Shown: piece after piece, positions 12,208-23,805 of the stretch | Numbering within the stretch: the stretch's first letter is position 1 | Layout: the number at the start of each line of letters is the position of its first letter | Assembly: GCA_039621445.1 (NCBI GenBank) | Contig: CP154957.1 | Coordinates: 44,326,309 to 44,390,308, forward strand | DNA: 64,000 nucleotides | Direction: 5' to 3' | From: Euglena gracilis | Lineage: Eukaryota; Euglenida; Euglenophyceae; Euglenales | The notes under the pieces: generated by a model | Database searches by the model: none | Told to the model about the DNA's origin: nothing | Seen by the model: the letters and a program-made list of their open reading frames with translations, nothing else | Position numbers and translations under genes: made by a program

Positions 12208-12845
12208 CTTTTTGCGTATGATCTGGGGTATAAACTACCACCAGGTTAAACTGGCTCAAGAACTCATGCCATCGGCATCTTCTGCCCACTGATGACATGG
12301 CCTTGTTCAGGTCCTCGGTATACCAGTGTTGAAGGCTCTCGTGATCCGTCAACACCAGTATCTGGACCAGGCTGCTGGCTATCCAGCTGCGGAACTTCTG
12401 GAGAATTAGCACACTGGCATATGTCTCCTTTTCGCGAATGCTCCATTTAACCTGTCCTTTCCAGTTGTCGCCCTGTAGCTTCCTTCTGAAGAAAGCCACA
12501 GGTCGGAGTTCATTCGCCGCATTATGCTGGCTAAGAACCCCGCCAACAGCGTAATCGCTGCTGTCGACCTCCAGGACATACGGTTTGTATGGATCCGCGA
12601 TATCGAGAACCACGTTCTCGAGGAGCAAGTCCTTGATTTTATTCAAGGCCTCGCGCATTTGGTCATCCCAAATGACTTTTGCGTTATCGGGTGTCCGATT
12701 TTTGAGTTGTCGGGTTAGGGGTACCGCGATTTTCGCGAAATCTTTCATGTAAATCGCGTAGTATTGGGCTAATCCCAAAAATCCTTTTAAATGTGTTAAG
12801 GTCTTAATGACCTCAGGAGTCCATTTCCTAATGGCCTCCATCTTA
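12173..12845 (-). pseudogene. RNase H domain (copy A pol)
   Basis: Follows RT in the same minus-strand frame. The connection region contains LKGFLGLAQYYAIYM, typical of Ty3/Gypsy. RNase H catalytic residues are visible as D in LEVDSSDYAVGG, E in REKETYA and D in LTDHESLQHW, ending with the usual Gypsy ADPLSRAP. RNase H degrades the RNA strand of the RNA/DNA hybrid during reverse transcription. In copy B the homologous DNA is deleted from the point corresponding to 12845. Confidence 0.9.
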
Positions 12846-13760
12846 CTGGGTGCGGCTTTACGCTGCCCGTTGCTCAGGATGTGTCCGCAAAACTTAATAA
12901 TTTTGCGAAACAGGTGCATTTTGGAACCCTTCACAAAAAGCACATGCTTTTGGAACGCGGATAATACCGCGCGCACATCGCGATAATAGGATATCCTCGC
13001 CTGATTTCGCGGATGGCGGTTGGGTTCCCACCAGTACATCATCGATGTACACCAGAGCAAACGGTAAATCGCGCAAAACCCACTGGATCATGCGTTGAAA
13101 CATGGCTGGGCCATTCTTAACACCCATGGGGAGTACCGTCCATTGGTACACACTCTTGGATGTCACGAATGCCGTGTACGGTTGCGAATCAGGATGCAAA
13201 TGCATCTGATGGAAACTGTCTTCCAGGTCAAAGATTGACCACAACCGGTTATCCAATTGTTTTGTGATCAAATCCTCGATCAGCGGTAACGGGAAGGGGT
13301 CATCCTTTGTTTGGGAGTTCAGGTACCGGTAATCCAGCACCAGTCTCCACTTCTTCTGACCAGACTGGTCAGCGGGTTAGGGCACCACAAAAGCTTGTGA
13401 TGTCCACTCGCTCTTGGAAGGGATAATCCACTTCCGCTGGATGAGCTTCTCAATCATCTCGTTGAGAGCCTGTTCGCGTTCACCCGAACAACGGAAAAAT
13501 TTCCCGTGCATGGGTTTAGCGCAATCCTTGAGCTCGATTTTGCATACACCGAACGGACCGCGAATCGCGAGGTCGATGTCGCAGGCGTAAACTGGATTAT
13601 CCAGTACACCATGAAATTCGCGAGCAATTCACGAACAATAATCAGCAGACTTGGGATGTTGGTCCGCACTCTCAATGACCGCAGAAATCTGCGTTGAGGG
13701 TGTTGCATCCCCATTGGTGCCAAGGTATCTTGGCACACGCACATCGGATATTCCGAATGC
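12846..13760 (-). pseudogene. Reverse transcriptase (copy A pol)
   Basis: Minus-strand RT with the Gypsy motifs WRLVLDYRYLN (the codons before LDYRYLN are disturbed), LPLIEDL, FDLED, FVTSKSVYQWTVLPMGVKNGPAMFQ and the catalytic YIDDVLVG at about 13033-13051. An 8-bp deletion relative to copy B, just after SAKSGEDIL (near 12995), shifts the frame. Another change near 13380 introduces a stop. It is therefore inactive. Copy B supplies the intact version of the same domain. Confidence 0.9.
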
Positions 13761-14125
13761 GTCAAAGAAACAAACGCGAAAAATGATTTTCTTTAACAGG
13801 TGGTAATAATATACCACAAAAATCCTCAAATAGTGGTACATCAGCGGGTAAATCCCACCAATGAAAACACACATAGGATAGTTGGTGAAACCAATCCGCA
13901 TTCGGATTGACCGGTAAGAGGAGAGCTCCTCGCGCTTCATCGCGGAGGATTTTCTCCACCACATCCGGGATAAGCTTTGGGGGAGGGTGCATCCATAGCA
14001 CCGTATCACCCCAGAAATTAAGAAATGCGTTGGTATGTCGCGACCAATATCGCGACAAGCGCGCATGCGCTTTTGATGAGAACGCATCAATTTCCAACGA
14101 CAAATCGAAGGAATCAGCCAAAACC
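13761..14125 (-). pseudogene. DIRS-like 'FSS...PPP...WF' segment upstream of RT (copy A)
   Basis: The minus-strand frame reads EIDAFSSKAHARLSRYWS, LWMHPPPKLIPDVVEKI, GALLLPVNPNADWF and onward. This pattern (DAFAS, a P-P-F/P box, I-V-P, W-F) resembles the segment found after RNase H in DIRS-type and some other protist retroelements; here it lies before RT. The upstream edge at 14125 is the join left by the missing protease segment: gag sequence (GACGGGAAA on the minus strand) runs directly into this domain. The assignment to the DIRS-like pattern is from memory of the family and is not certain. Confidence 0.55.
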
Positions 14126-16439
14126 GCGATTTTGGTTTCCCGTCAAACCGTCGTGGTGACTGGGTATCCCGTCGACCATGACCGGTGTATCGGGGTTTTC
14201 CCGATGAGGATCGCGAAGAAGATGATCCGCTTCGCGAACGCGATCGCGATGTCTCGCGATGAGAATCACGCTTCTTGGCCGGGGCACCGGGTGACCTACC
14301 CCGAGGGGTACCATGTTTCCGCTCATCGCAGAACGGGATCCGGGGGCTAATACCACCGGAACGGGGGCCCGATGACCGTGAATTGCCCGATTGGCGTGAA
14401 AACGCGGAGGGACCCGAACCACGTGATGAGGTAGAGCCTCGCGGACTCTGAATACGCTTACGCGCTTCAGGATTAGGGCACTCCCGAGACATATGTCCCG
14501 ATTTGTTGCACAAAAAGCACACTTTATCCGTGGCTTGGTCCGAAGAACGCGGGTATCGCGTTTTCGATCCCGTGGTGGGTGAAGCGGGTGAAACCGGTGA
14601 TTTTTGCAATGCGTTCACCGAACCAGCCGGTAATCCAGCGGTTGGGTGTGCGGTATACGCGGATTGAATCTGACCAAGAAGCTGTGATAGCTTCAGTTGC
14701 TTGGAAACGTAATTCCAGCGTTGGTCAAGACTCATTGCATTACCCGCCAACTCCTCACGATGGATATCCTTGATGAGCTAGGCGTGAAATGCATAAACAG
14801 CGTCAAACGTTCGCCGGATTTGCTTTCACTGAGTTCATCCACTTCAGCGGCAAGTCCTAACCATTTGGCATACCAAAGGTCAATGGACTTCCATTTGCGA
14901 TCGGGTGGGGCGCATTGCCGCCACTTGGTCTCCAGGGTAATCCTAGCGACCAAACTTGAACTGGTGGAAGCGTATTGCTCCACCTCATCAAAGGAAACGC
15001 GGTAGCGAATGACGAGTTGTCGCGCGCGCTCCTTCTCATCCCTAGGGAGGCAATCGATGAATTCCATCTTGATCACCTCCGGGTTTGTGTCCTGGGTTGG
15101 CCCTTTCAATGCCCATAGTACTCCCAGTCCCGGAAAAACTGTCTCCATGTGGTTGGATCACCATTCCACTGGGGTTTCACCTTATTCGCGATTGCGATGG
15201 TGCCCTTGAAGTCTTTCTGAAAAACCCGTTGGCCCTCGGTGGTATTCCGTGGATTCGGGCCCGGGTACGCTCGAGCACCAAGCGTATCCTTTCCGGATTC
15301 TTGTCGGAATCGCGAAATTTCTGGTGAAGGTGAATCCTGGTACCGGAAATCCGGTCGCAAACCCTGTTGGTCACCCGTAATAGGGGGACACTCCGGTGTG
15401 GGGGTATGTCGCGCATGCAACGTGTGACCCACTCCCGGTGTACGGGTTTGGCTCATTCCACGCACAAGCACAGAATGATGGATTTCTTGGTGGACACTTG
15501 CGGAATCGCCGTGTTTTTTCCGAAAATTCGGTTCCCGTAATGGGAAATTCATCCGAAAACTGGGTTTGGTTGTGGACAAGGCCAATGGTGGCACAATTCG
15601 CGGAATCGCGGATTGTGGCACTCGGGACACGGTTGGTGGTGCACGTGCACCCAGATTCGGGTTGTGGAAACGCGAATCTGGAGCATCTGGCGCATCTTCG
15701 GCAATGCATACTGTCGAATTGCGGTGTGAAACCCGCTGTTGGTTGGACACATTATCCAAACCCACAGACAAGTCATGCACACTTTGCTCCAAGTGCTCAA
15801 CGAGTTGGAGTTGGCCGCAAATACGGTCAACTTCATCCTCCAAAGCGCGAATACGCTTGCGGTAACGGGAAAAGTCATCCAAATGCGGAATCCTTTCGGA
15901 AATTCCGGTAACATCTTGGACAAGTTTCCCGTGAGACTTATCCAGTATTTGGAGTTGTCCCATTAATGCTTTTACAGCATTTGAGAGAATCTGCAAAGGT
16001 GATGTCACCTTGGTTGGTGTGGTGGTGGTGCAACCGTTGCAGGGTTATCCGACAACACGGTTGTGGTACCCATGGGCAAATTTCCAGGTTGTGGGTTATC
16101 CAACAACGCGGAAATTCGCTCATCCAACCTGGTAATCTCACTTTGCGTGGATCGGGCATTCCGATTCACCGATTCCTCAAGCCGTAATAGGCTGTTGCAG
16201 AAATCTTGCAAGGTTTCCTGATTGTTAGTGAGCATTTTGTCATAAAATGCCTTGAAATCAGGGTTCTCGGTAATCCGAGAACTGGAACCTGCAGGTAGAG
16301 ACTGCATTTCCGTTACTTTGGTAGACACCGATGCATACCGGGTCTGGAGTTCTCCAATAGCAGTCTGAATACCGCTAATGTCCGGAACTCGGTGGGAAAG
16401 TGCGGAATAGCTTGTTGCAAACCCGCAATGGCCGAGTAA
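14126..16439 (-). pseudogene. gag, middle and C-terminal part (copy A)
   Basis: Continuation of the gag gene begun at 31789, resuming immediately after the copy B insertion. It encodes coiled-coil segments (IPHLDDFSRYRKRIRALE, LVEHLEQSVHDL), a capsid-like helical region (WALKGPTQDTNPEVIKMEF to WNYVSKQLKLSQLL) and one CCHC zinc knuckle (C-F-L-C-N-K-S-G-H-M-S-R-E-C) followed by an S/R-rich tail. Several frame changes (near 16005, 15110 and 14740) break it. The second zinc knuckle and the protease present in copy B are absent, because 1822 bp are missing at 14125/14126. Confidence 0.85.
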
Positions 16440-16747
16440 TGTGTACCAGGCGTATGCTTCTGTCCCCTTCCGTTGAGGAAGTTAGGATGGAAGCAGATCC
16501 TATTAGGATCTCCTAATGGGTGCCCCTTCTCTCTCCACAGGTGGTATTCTTCTTATACCTTTTCCTTCCTTTCCTTGGACCGGACTTGGATTTCCAGTCC
16601 GTCCTCCCTGCATTGCTCCGTGCTTTGCTTCTTGGGAAGTGGGGAAAGGGTTGTTACTGTTACTCTGATTTTTAGTTCCCAAGTAGGTGCGCCAAGGCGA
16701 AAGCGAAGGCTTTTTGGGAATTGGGAATTGGGAATCAGACGTACACT
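16440..16747 (+). repeat. 5' LTR of copy B
   Basis: Starts TGTGTACCAGG and ends ACGTACACT. The same 308-bp sequence occurs at 30141-30448 (+) and 33069-33376 (-), and truncated at 5510-5737 (-). CT follows TACA at all copies, including both outer junctions, so the LTR seems to end in CT rather than the canonical CA. Confidence 0.92.
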
Positions 16748-16763
16748 TGGATAGCAGATTAGG
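16748..16763 (+). promoter_or_regulatory. Primer-binding site of copy B (initiator-Met-tRNA type)
   Basis: TGGATAGCAGATTAGG directly abuts the LTR. Copy A has TGGTAGCAGATTAGG at the same place, complementary over about nine bases to the 3' end of animal-type initiator Met tRNA (TGGTAGCAGAGG). Copy B carries one extra A. Confidence 0.7.
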
Positions 16764-17033
16764 CCACGATCCTACACATACAGCCCATACAGAAAGAAAG
16801 GCTACCAGGTATTACACTTGGTAGCAGATTGGTTACGATCCTACGCTGACTGGCAGCGGAGAGCCCCTGCTCCGTTATAACACGGTCGCAGCGTCAGCTC
16901 CCGGCTTCTAGTCAATGTCTAAGCAGACGAGCAGGCTCCGGAAGGCTCTGTACGGTATTACCCGTTACAGCCCCTCTGGTGCCAGCACTACTGCTTAGCT
17001 TTGTGGGTGTTTGCTGCTTTTGTCACCAGAAAG

Positions 17034-20000
17034 ATGCAAAGCACAGGCCCCAACCATCAATTCAACTATGCCTTATTACAGGCATCATTGCAAGACATTG
17101 TCCAAGAAAATGGGGATTGGAAGCTTTTATGTGAAAGTGCTTCCAGTTCCCACGCCGATGAGGCACAATTGATTCAATTGTCACAATTGCAACACTTGTC
17201 ATCATTGACAGTGGTCGGCGATGAGCCCTCCACATCATTGGCTTCAGAGGCTAATGCGGCCTCTTCCGCACTCACCTTGCCACAACGGGGGTATTCGCCT
17301 CTGTCTGCGGCAACGGTGCAGCTGCGCACACCGGAGAGACCCGTGGTGATTCCGCCACCGGGCTTCTCTGGTGATGGTGGGTTAGAAACCCCGTGTTTCT
17401 TTCAACCCCCACCGGCTCTTCCACCGGCAAGCCCTTACAGAGCTTTGCCACCACCACCCGATATCGGGTGCTATCCCGCACTACCTTGGCAACCGGAGAC
17501 TCGCCTCGTGGTGCCGGAATTCTCCGGTACATCCCAACCCATGGATGACTATGGGAAGGGCACTGGTGAGCTCCTCACTGCTGAGGATGTGCAGGATATG
17601 TTGCTCGGCTTCCAGGGGATCACCCCCTTGTGAGGCAGTTCAACCATGTGCAACAATGCGTTGCAGAGTGTGCAACCGCATTGAACAAAGTGCTTCAGTT
17701 TGATGAGGACAACCAGAAACATGTCTTCACCAAGCTGGAACACTGCTGGAATTACTTGCAGGAAGTTGGCAGATATTGCCAGAGGAATTTCGAAAGTGCG
17801 GGTATTGACCTTGCAAACTTTCGGGAAACCTTTGACAAAATGTGCCAACAACTCCCGCAACACTTCCGGCAAATTAGTGAATGCATGCATGAAGCGGAAA
17901 CCCGGAATGACTCCAAGTTTCTGCACTTGCATGACTCACTACAACTGTTATCGGGACAAATGGAGTCCTGTTCATCCGCGTTGTTGCATTTACAACAACA
18001 GTTGCATGCACGAGATTCCTCGTCTGCAACATCCAGCAGTGGTGGATTTGTGTCTATGGACCATTTCACCACATTGTCCGCAACTTTCCATGAATCGCAA
18101 CACCGCATTATGCAGTTGTGCGATGAAACGGAAAAGTTTCGGCAATTCCAGTCACAAGCCAACGAGAATTTTGCTCCCCACACGTATGTGCGGCAGTTGG
18201 AGGAGCGACTTTCCCGTTTGGAGCAGAAAACCTGCTATTGTGACGCGAATCGGGTTGGATTATTATCTAATCTGAGCGCGAAAGTCGCGGAAATGGCACA
18301 ACGGCAGGATTCCCTGCAGTTGCAGTTGCAATCCGACATTGGCGGGATTAACTCGGCCATTGCGGGCTTGCAACAAAGCTATTCCGCACTTTCCCACCGA
18401 GTTCCGGACATTAGCGGTATTCAGACTGCTATTGGGGAACTCCAGACCCGGTATGCATCGGTGTCTACCAAAGTAACGGAAATGCAGTCTTTGCCTGCAG
18501 GTTCCAGTTCTCGGATTACCGAGAACCCTGATTTCAAGGCATTTTATGACAAAATGCTCACTAACAATCAGGAAACCTTGCAAGATTTCTGCAACAGCCT
18601 ATTACGGCTTGAGGAATCGGTGAATCGGAATGCCCGATCCACGCAAAGTGAGATTACCAGGTTGGATGAGCGAATTTCCGCGTTGTTGGATAACCCACAA
18701 CCTGGAAATTTGACGATCTGGACCACAACCGCGTTGTCGGATAACCCTGCACCGGTTGCACCCACCACCACACCAACCAAGGTGACATCACCTTTGCAGA
18801 TTCTCTCAAATGCTGAAAAGGCATTAATGGGACAACTCCAATAATTGGATAAGTCTCACGGGAAACTTGTCCAAGATGTTACCGGAATTTCCGAAAGGAT
18901 TCCGCACTTGGATGACTTTTCCCGTTACCGCAAGCGTATTCGCGCTTTGGAGGATGAAGTTGACCGTATTTGCGGCCAACTCCAACTCGTTGAGCATTTG
19001 GAGCAAAGTGTGCATGACTTGTCTGTGGGTTTGGATAATGTGTCCAACCAACAGCGGGTTTCACACCGCAATTCGGCAGTATGCATTGCCGAAGATACGC
19101 CAGATGCTCCAGATTCGCGTTTCCACAACCCGAATCTGGGTGCACATGCACCACCACCACCCGTGTCCCGAGTGTCACAATCCGCGATTCCGCGAATTGT
19201 GCCACCATTGGCCTTGCCTACAACTCAAAACCAGTTTTCGGATGAATTTCCCATTACGGGAACCGAATTTTCGGAAAACACGGCGATTCCGCCAAGTCTC
19301 CACCAAGAAATCCATCATTCCATGCTTGTGCGTGGAATGAGCCAAACCCGTACACCGGGAGTGGGTCACATGTTGCATGCGCGACATACCCCCACACCGG
19401 AGTGTCCCCCTCTTACGGGTGACCAACAGGGTTTGCGACCGGATTTCCGGTACCAGGATTCACCTTCACCAGAAATTTCGCGATTCCGACAAGAATCCGG
19501 AAAGGATACGCTTGGTGCTCGAGCGTACCCGGGCCCGAATCCACGGAATACCACCGAGGGCCAACGGGTTTTTCAGAAAGACTTCAAGGGCACCATCGCA
19601 ATCGCGAATAAGGTGAAACCCCAGTGGGATGGTGATCCAACCACATGGAGACAGTTTTTCCGGGACTGGGAGTACTACTGGGCATTGAAAGGGCCAACCC
19701 AGGACACAAACCCGGAGGTGATCAAGATGGAATTCATCGATTGCCTCCCTAGGGATGAGAAGGAGCGCGCGCGACAACTTGTCATTCGCTACCGCGTTTC
19801 CTTTGATGACCTGGTGGAGCAATACGCTTCCACCAGTTCAAGTTTGGTCGCTAGGATTACCCTGGAGACCAAGTGGCGGCAATGCGCCCCACCCGATCGC
19901 AAATGGAAGTCCATTGACCTTTGGTATGCCAAATGGTTAGGACTTGCCGCTGAAGTGGATGAACTCAGTGAAAAGCAAATGCGCGAACAGTTTGACGCTG

Positions 20001-21013
20001 TTCTCATGCATTTCACGCCTAGCCTCATCAAGGATATCCACCGTGAGGAGTTGGCGGGTAATGCAATGACTCTTGACCAACGCTGGAATTATGTTTCCAA
20101 GCAACTGAAGCTATCACAGCTTCTTGGTCAGATTCAATCCGCGTATACCGCACACCCAACCGCTGGATTACCGGCTGGTTCGGTGAACGCATTGCAAAAA
20201 TCACCGGTTTCACCCACTTCACCAACCACGGGATCGAAAACGCGATACCCGCGTTCTTCGGACCAAGCCACGGATAAAGTGTGCTTTTTGTGCAACAAAC
20301 CGGGACATATGTCTCGGGAGTGCCCTAATCCTGAAGCGCGAAAGCGTATTCAGAGTCCGCGAGGCTCGACCTCATCACGAGGTTCGGGTTCCTCCGCGTT
20401 TTCACGCCAATCGGGCAATTCACGGTCATCGGGTCCCCGTTCCGGCGGTATTAGCCCCCGGATTCCGTTCCGCGATGGGCGGAAATACGGTACCCCTCGG
20501 GGTAGGTCACCCGGTGCCCCGGCCAAGAAGCGTGATTCTCATCGCGAGACATCGCGATCGCGTTCGCGAAGCGGATCATCTTCTTCGCGATCCTCATCGG
20601 GAAAACCCCGATACACCGGTCATGGTCGACGGGATACCCGGTCACCACGACGGTTTGACGGGAAATCGGGAAACCGATCCCCCCGTTACCAAGAATCGCG
20701 ACCCAAATCTCGGTGTTCGCTTTGTGGATCGAGTGATCACCACTCATCCAAATGTCCGCGTTCTCGTTCTCCCCGCCCTGGCCAACGTCATCGCGGTATG
20801 AATCGCGGTGACAAGGGTCACTCCTCCAACCGCCATAAAGTCGGTTTCAAGATATCTTGTTTGGAGGATGACACCCCGGCTTCGGGCAGGGAGGGGGATG
20901 AGACCACGGATACCGATTTCGACGAGGCCCGCATGGCGGTGCGCACGTTGAAATCCGTTTATACCTCTAAAAGGCCCATAGCCGGCTATTCGGCCGGTTC
21001 GGACCTGGAGTAG
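17034..21013 (+). pseudogene. gag (copy B), long coiled-coil Gag with two zinc knuckles
   Basis: The structural protein that would package the element RNA, about 1,326 codons from MQSTGPNHQ (17034) to the stop at 21013. Visible parts: an S/P-rich N-terminus; long Q/H-rich coiled coils (about 17650-19060); a helical capsid-like region (about 19640-20160, TWRQFFRDWEYYWALKG to KQLKLSQLLGQ); zinc knuckle 1 (20282-20323, C-x2-C-x4-H-x4-C); an S/R-rich basic tail; zinc knuckle 2 (20713-20755, CSLCGSSDHHSSKC). Compared with copy A, one T is lost near 17599 (frameshift), and the isoleucine codon of copy A is replaced by TAA at 18842-18844. Gag is much longer than usual for Gypsy elements because of the coiled coils. 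A start at 17001 in the same frame is also possible. Confidence 0.85.
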
Positions 21014-21058
21014 GGGAGCCCGAGGTCCGAGGGCACGGACCTCTGGGCTGATGAACAG

Positions 21059-22553
21059 ATGGAGGTAGGACCTGATCAACCCTGCCCCCCCTGCCCATCT
21101 GCCTTCCTGGTCGGTACCCGGAAAATTTTCGGGTCCCCCACCCCCCACTCCAACTTTCCGCTCGGAATGTTGTGCAAAGTAGGAAAGGGTTCATGGGAAA
21201 GCTGGCAAGAAAACGTATTTTCGCCAGACCCTTCACTTTGCTTACCCCCCATGGAACTTTTGGTCCAAGCGGAAATCAAAATCCAAAATTTTTGTGCAAA
21301 AGTCAAAATTCTCATTGACACTGGTTGTCGCATTGCACTACTTTTTCGGTTCGGGTTGATACCAACCCCCCTCTTGGTGCAAGCCAAGAAGCCGATCAAA
21401 ATTACGACGGCTGACAACACCCCCATGTGCGGTGGTGACTTGGGATGCTTTTTGGACATAGTCCTACCCCTCATCCCCAAGCACCACTCACACCCCCCCC
21501 AACCGCAAAATTTTCCGGATACCTGGGGATATGAATCCGGAATCCATGGTTCTGACGTAATTCTGGGATACCCCTTTTTACGTCAGCACCGGCTGGTAGT
21601 GGATTGCCACTCCCACGGTTTGCGCACATCACCATTCTCCTCATTGCCCCCCAAACCCTCATCACCTGTGGCGTCAACCGCGATAGCCACCAATTTTTCC
21701 ACACCGTTTTCGAAAACTTTTACCCCGTTACCAACCACACCAACCAACGTTTTCCACACCGGGTGTACCGAGAAAGTTCACCCCCTGCCCATTGACACAC
21801 CAACTTCCGTTCCCCATGAGGCAGGGCAAGCGAGTAGCGGTACCCCCCTCGTTTCACTGGGTTACAAGACGAAAGCCCAAAGGCCTGAAGTTCTAACGGT
21901 GTCGAGTAGTCGCCCAGCTGCACTAATACCCCGTTTTCCACCAGATGTATCGCTTTCAGATACATCTGTACACCCCCCAGCAGCTACAAAAGCGCATCCC
22001 AACTTTTACACACACCCCCACCAGACCAACATGCGCGACCAGGACCACTACTCCGACACTTCCTTCCAATGTGTGCACTGTAGGAGAATAGCCGCCCAGC
22101 CAGATTTCGATTGTGGCTGTCTAGTCCAAACACCAACACTAATCCCGATTTCGCGTAACCATACACTTGGTTGCGGATCGCAATGCGCGACCGTACATCA
22201 AGTGCTCCAACAACGAGGTATTGCCTTGTTGTTTGGGACCGCGAAATCCGTGTCACACACCTCCCCCACCTCCATCTGGCATGATATGGACTGGGTATGC
22301 ACCCATCCAACCCATCAACCCTTGGGAATGCCCCTTGGGAGTGTGGATGACACACCCTTGACCTATGTTTGCGGATCCCTGAATTGCGTTACCGCTCTTC
22401 AACCCGCGAACCAGGTCGACACCTACGCGATGCGCGTATGGAACGCATTTAATTTTGGTCAATACCGTATTTTAAAGGAATGGTTCTCCAAAATCGCGGC
22501 TTTGGCTGATTCCTTCGATTTGTCGTTGGAAATTGATGCGTTCTCATCAAAGC
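21059..22553 (+). CDS. Retropepsin-like protease region of pol (copy B)
   Basis: Open from 21059 in frame with the following DIRS-like segment. The aspartic protease core is visible: a strand leading to L-I-D-T-G-C (catalytic DTG at 21317-21325), a flap region around TADNTPMCGGDLG, and the second conserved hydrophobic-glycine element DVILGYPFLRQHRLVVDC. A cysteine- and proline-rich spacer of unclear role follows. Retropepsins cleave Gag and Pol. The frame runs on until a one-base loss near 22550 (four A in copy A, three here) shifts it before RT. The homologous DNA is absent from copy A but present in fragment C. Confidence 0.8.
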
Positions 22554-23783
22554 GCATGCGCGCTTGTCGCGATATTGGTCGCGACATACCAACGCATTTC
22601 TTAAATTCTGGGGTGATACGGTGCTGTGGATGCATCCTCCCCCAAAACTTATCCCGGATGTGGTGGAGAAAATCCTCCGCGATGAAGCGCGAGGAGCTCT
22701 CCTCATACCGGTCAATCCGAATGCGGATTGGTTTCACCAACTATCCCATGTGTGTTTTCATTGGTGGGATTTACCCGCTGATGTACCACTATTCGAGGAT
22801 TTTTGTGGTATATTATTACCACCTGTTAAAGAAATCATTTTTCGCGTTTGTTTCTTCGACGTATTCGGAATATCCGATTTGCGTGTGCCAAGATACCTTG
22901 GTACGGATGGGGATGCCACACCCTCAACGCAGATTTCTGCGGTCATTGAGAGTGCGGACCAACACCCCAAGTCTGCTGATTATTGTTCGCGAATTGCTCG
23001 CGAATTTCATGGTGTACTGGATAATCCAGTTTATGCCTGCGACATCGACCCCGCGATTCGCGGTCCGTTCGGTGTTTGCAAAATCGAGCTCAAGGATGGC
23101 ACTAAACCTATGCACCGGAAATTCTTCCGTTGTTCGGGTGAACGCGAACAGGCTCTCAACGAGATGATTGAGAAGCTCATCCAGCGGAAGTGGATTATCC
23201 CTTCCAAGAGCGAGTGGACATCACAAGCTTTTGTGGTGCCCAAACCCGCTGACCAGTCTGGTCAGAAGAAGTGGAGACTGGTGCTGGATTACCGGTACCT
23301 GAACTCCCAAACGAAGGATGACCCCTTCCCATTACCGCTGATCGAGGATTTGATCACAAAACAATCGGATAACCGGTTTTGGTCAATCTTTGATCTGGAA
23401 GACGGTTTCCATCAGATGCATTTGCATCCTGATTCGCAACCGTACACGGCATTCGTGACATCCAAGGGTGTGTACCAATGGACGGTACTCCCCATGGGTG
23501 TTAAGAATGGCCCAGCCATGTTTCAACGCATGATCCAGTGGGTTTTGTGCGATTTACCGTTTGCTCTGGTGTACATCGATGATGTACTGGTGGGAACCCA
23601 ACCGCCATCCGCGAAATCGGGCGAGGATATCCTCGACCCGCATTATCGCGATGTGCGCGCGGTATTATCCGCGTTCCAAAAGCATGTGCTTTTTGTGAAG
23701 GGTTCCAAAATGCACCTGTTCCGCAAAATTATTAAGTTTTGTGGACACATCCTGAGCAACGGGCAGCGTAAAGCCGCACCCAG
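22500..23783 (+). CDS. Reverse transcriptase of copy B, truncated and fused to ORF3
   Basis: The frame open from 22564 gives the DIRS-like segment (RYWSRHTNAFLKFWG, WMHPPPKLIPDVVEKI, LLIPVNPNADWF) and then a complete-looking Ty3/Gypsy RT palm: LNEMIEKLIQRKWIIPS, WRLVLDYRYLNSQTKDDPFP, FDLEDGFHQMHLHP, VYQWTVLPMGVKNGPAMFQ and catalytic YIDDVLVG (23572-23595). It ends at GQRKAAPS, where copy A continues into the connection and RNase H. A 2,526-bp deletion (copy A 10320-12845) joins it in frame to codons just upstream of the ORF3 ATG, so one open frame runs from RT into ORF3. Confidence 0.88.
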
Positions 23784-23805
23784 TCGTCGTCGTTCGGGTA
23801 GCATC

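Noticed and set aside
20666-22487. Protease segment as a spliceosomal intron lost in copy A
   Set aside because: No GT...AG borders at the joins, and the segment encodes an essential protease in frame.
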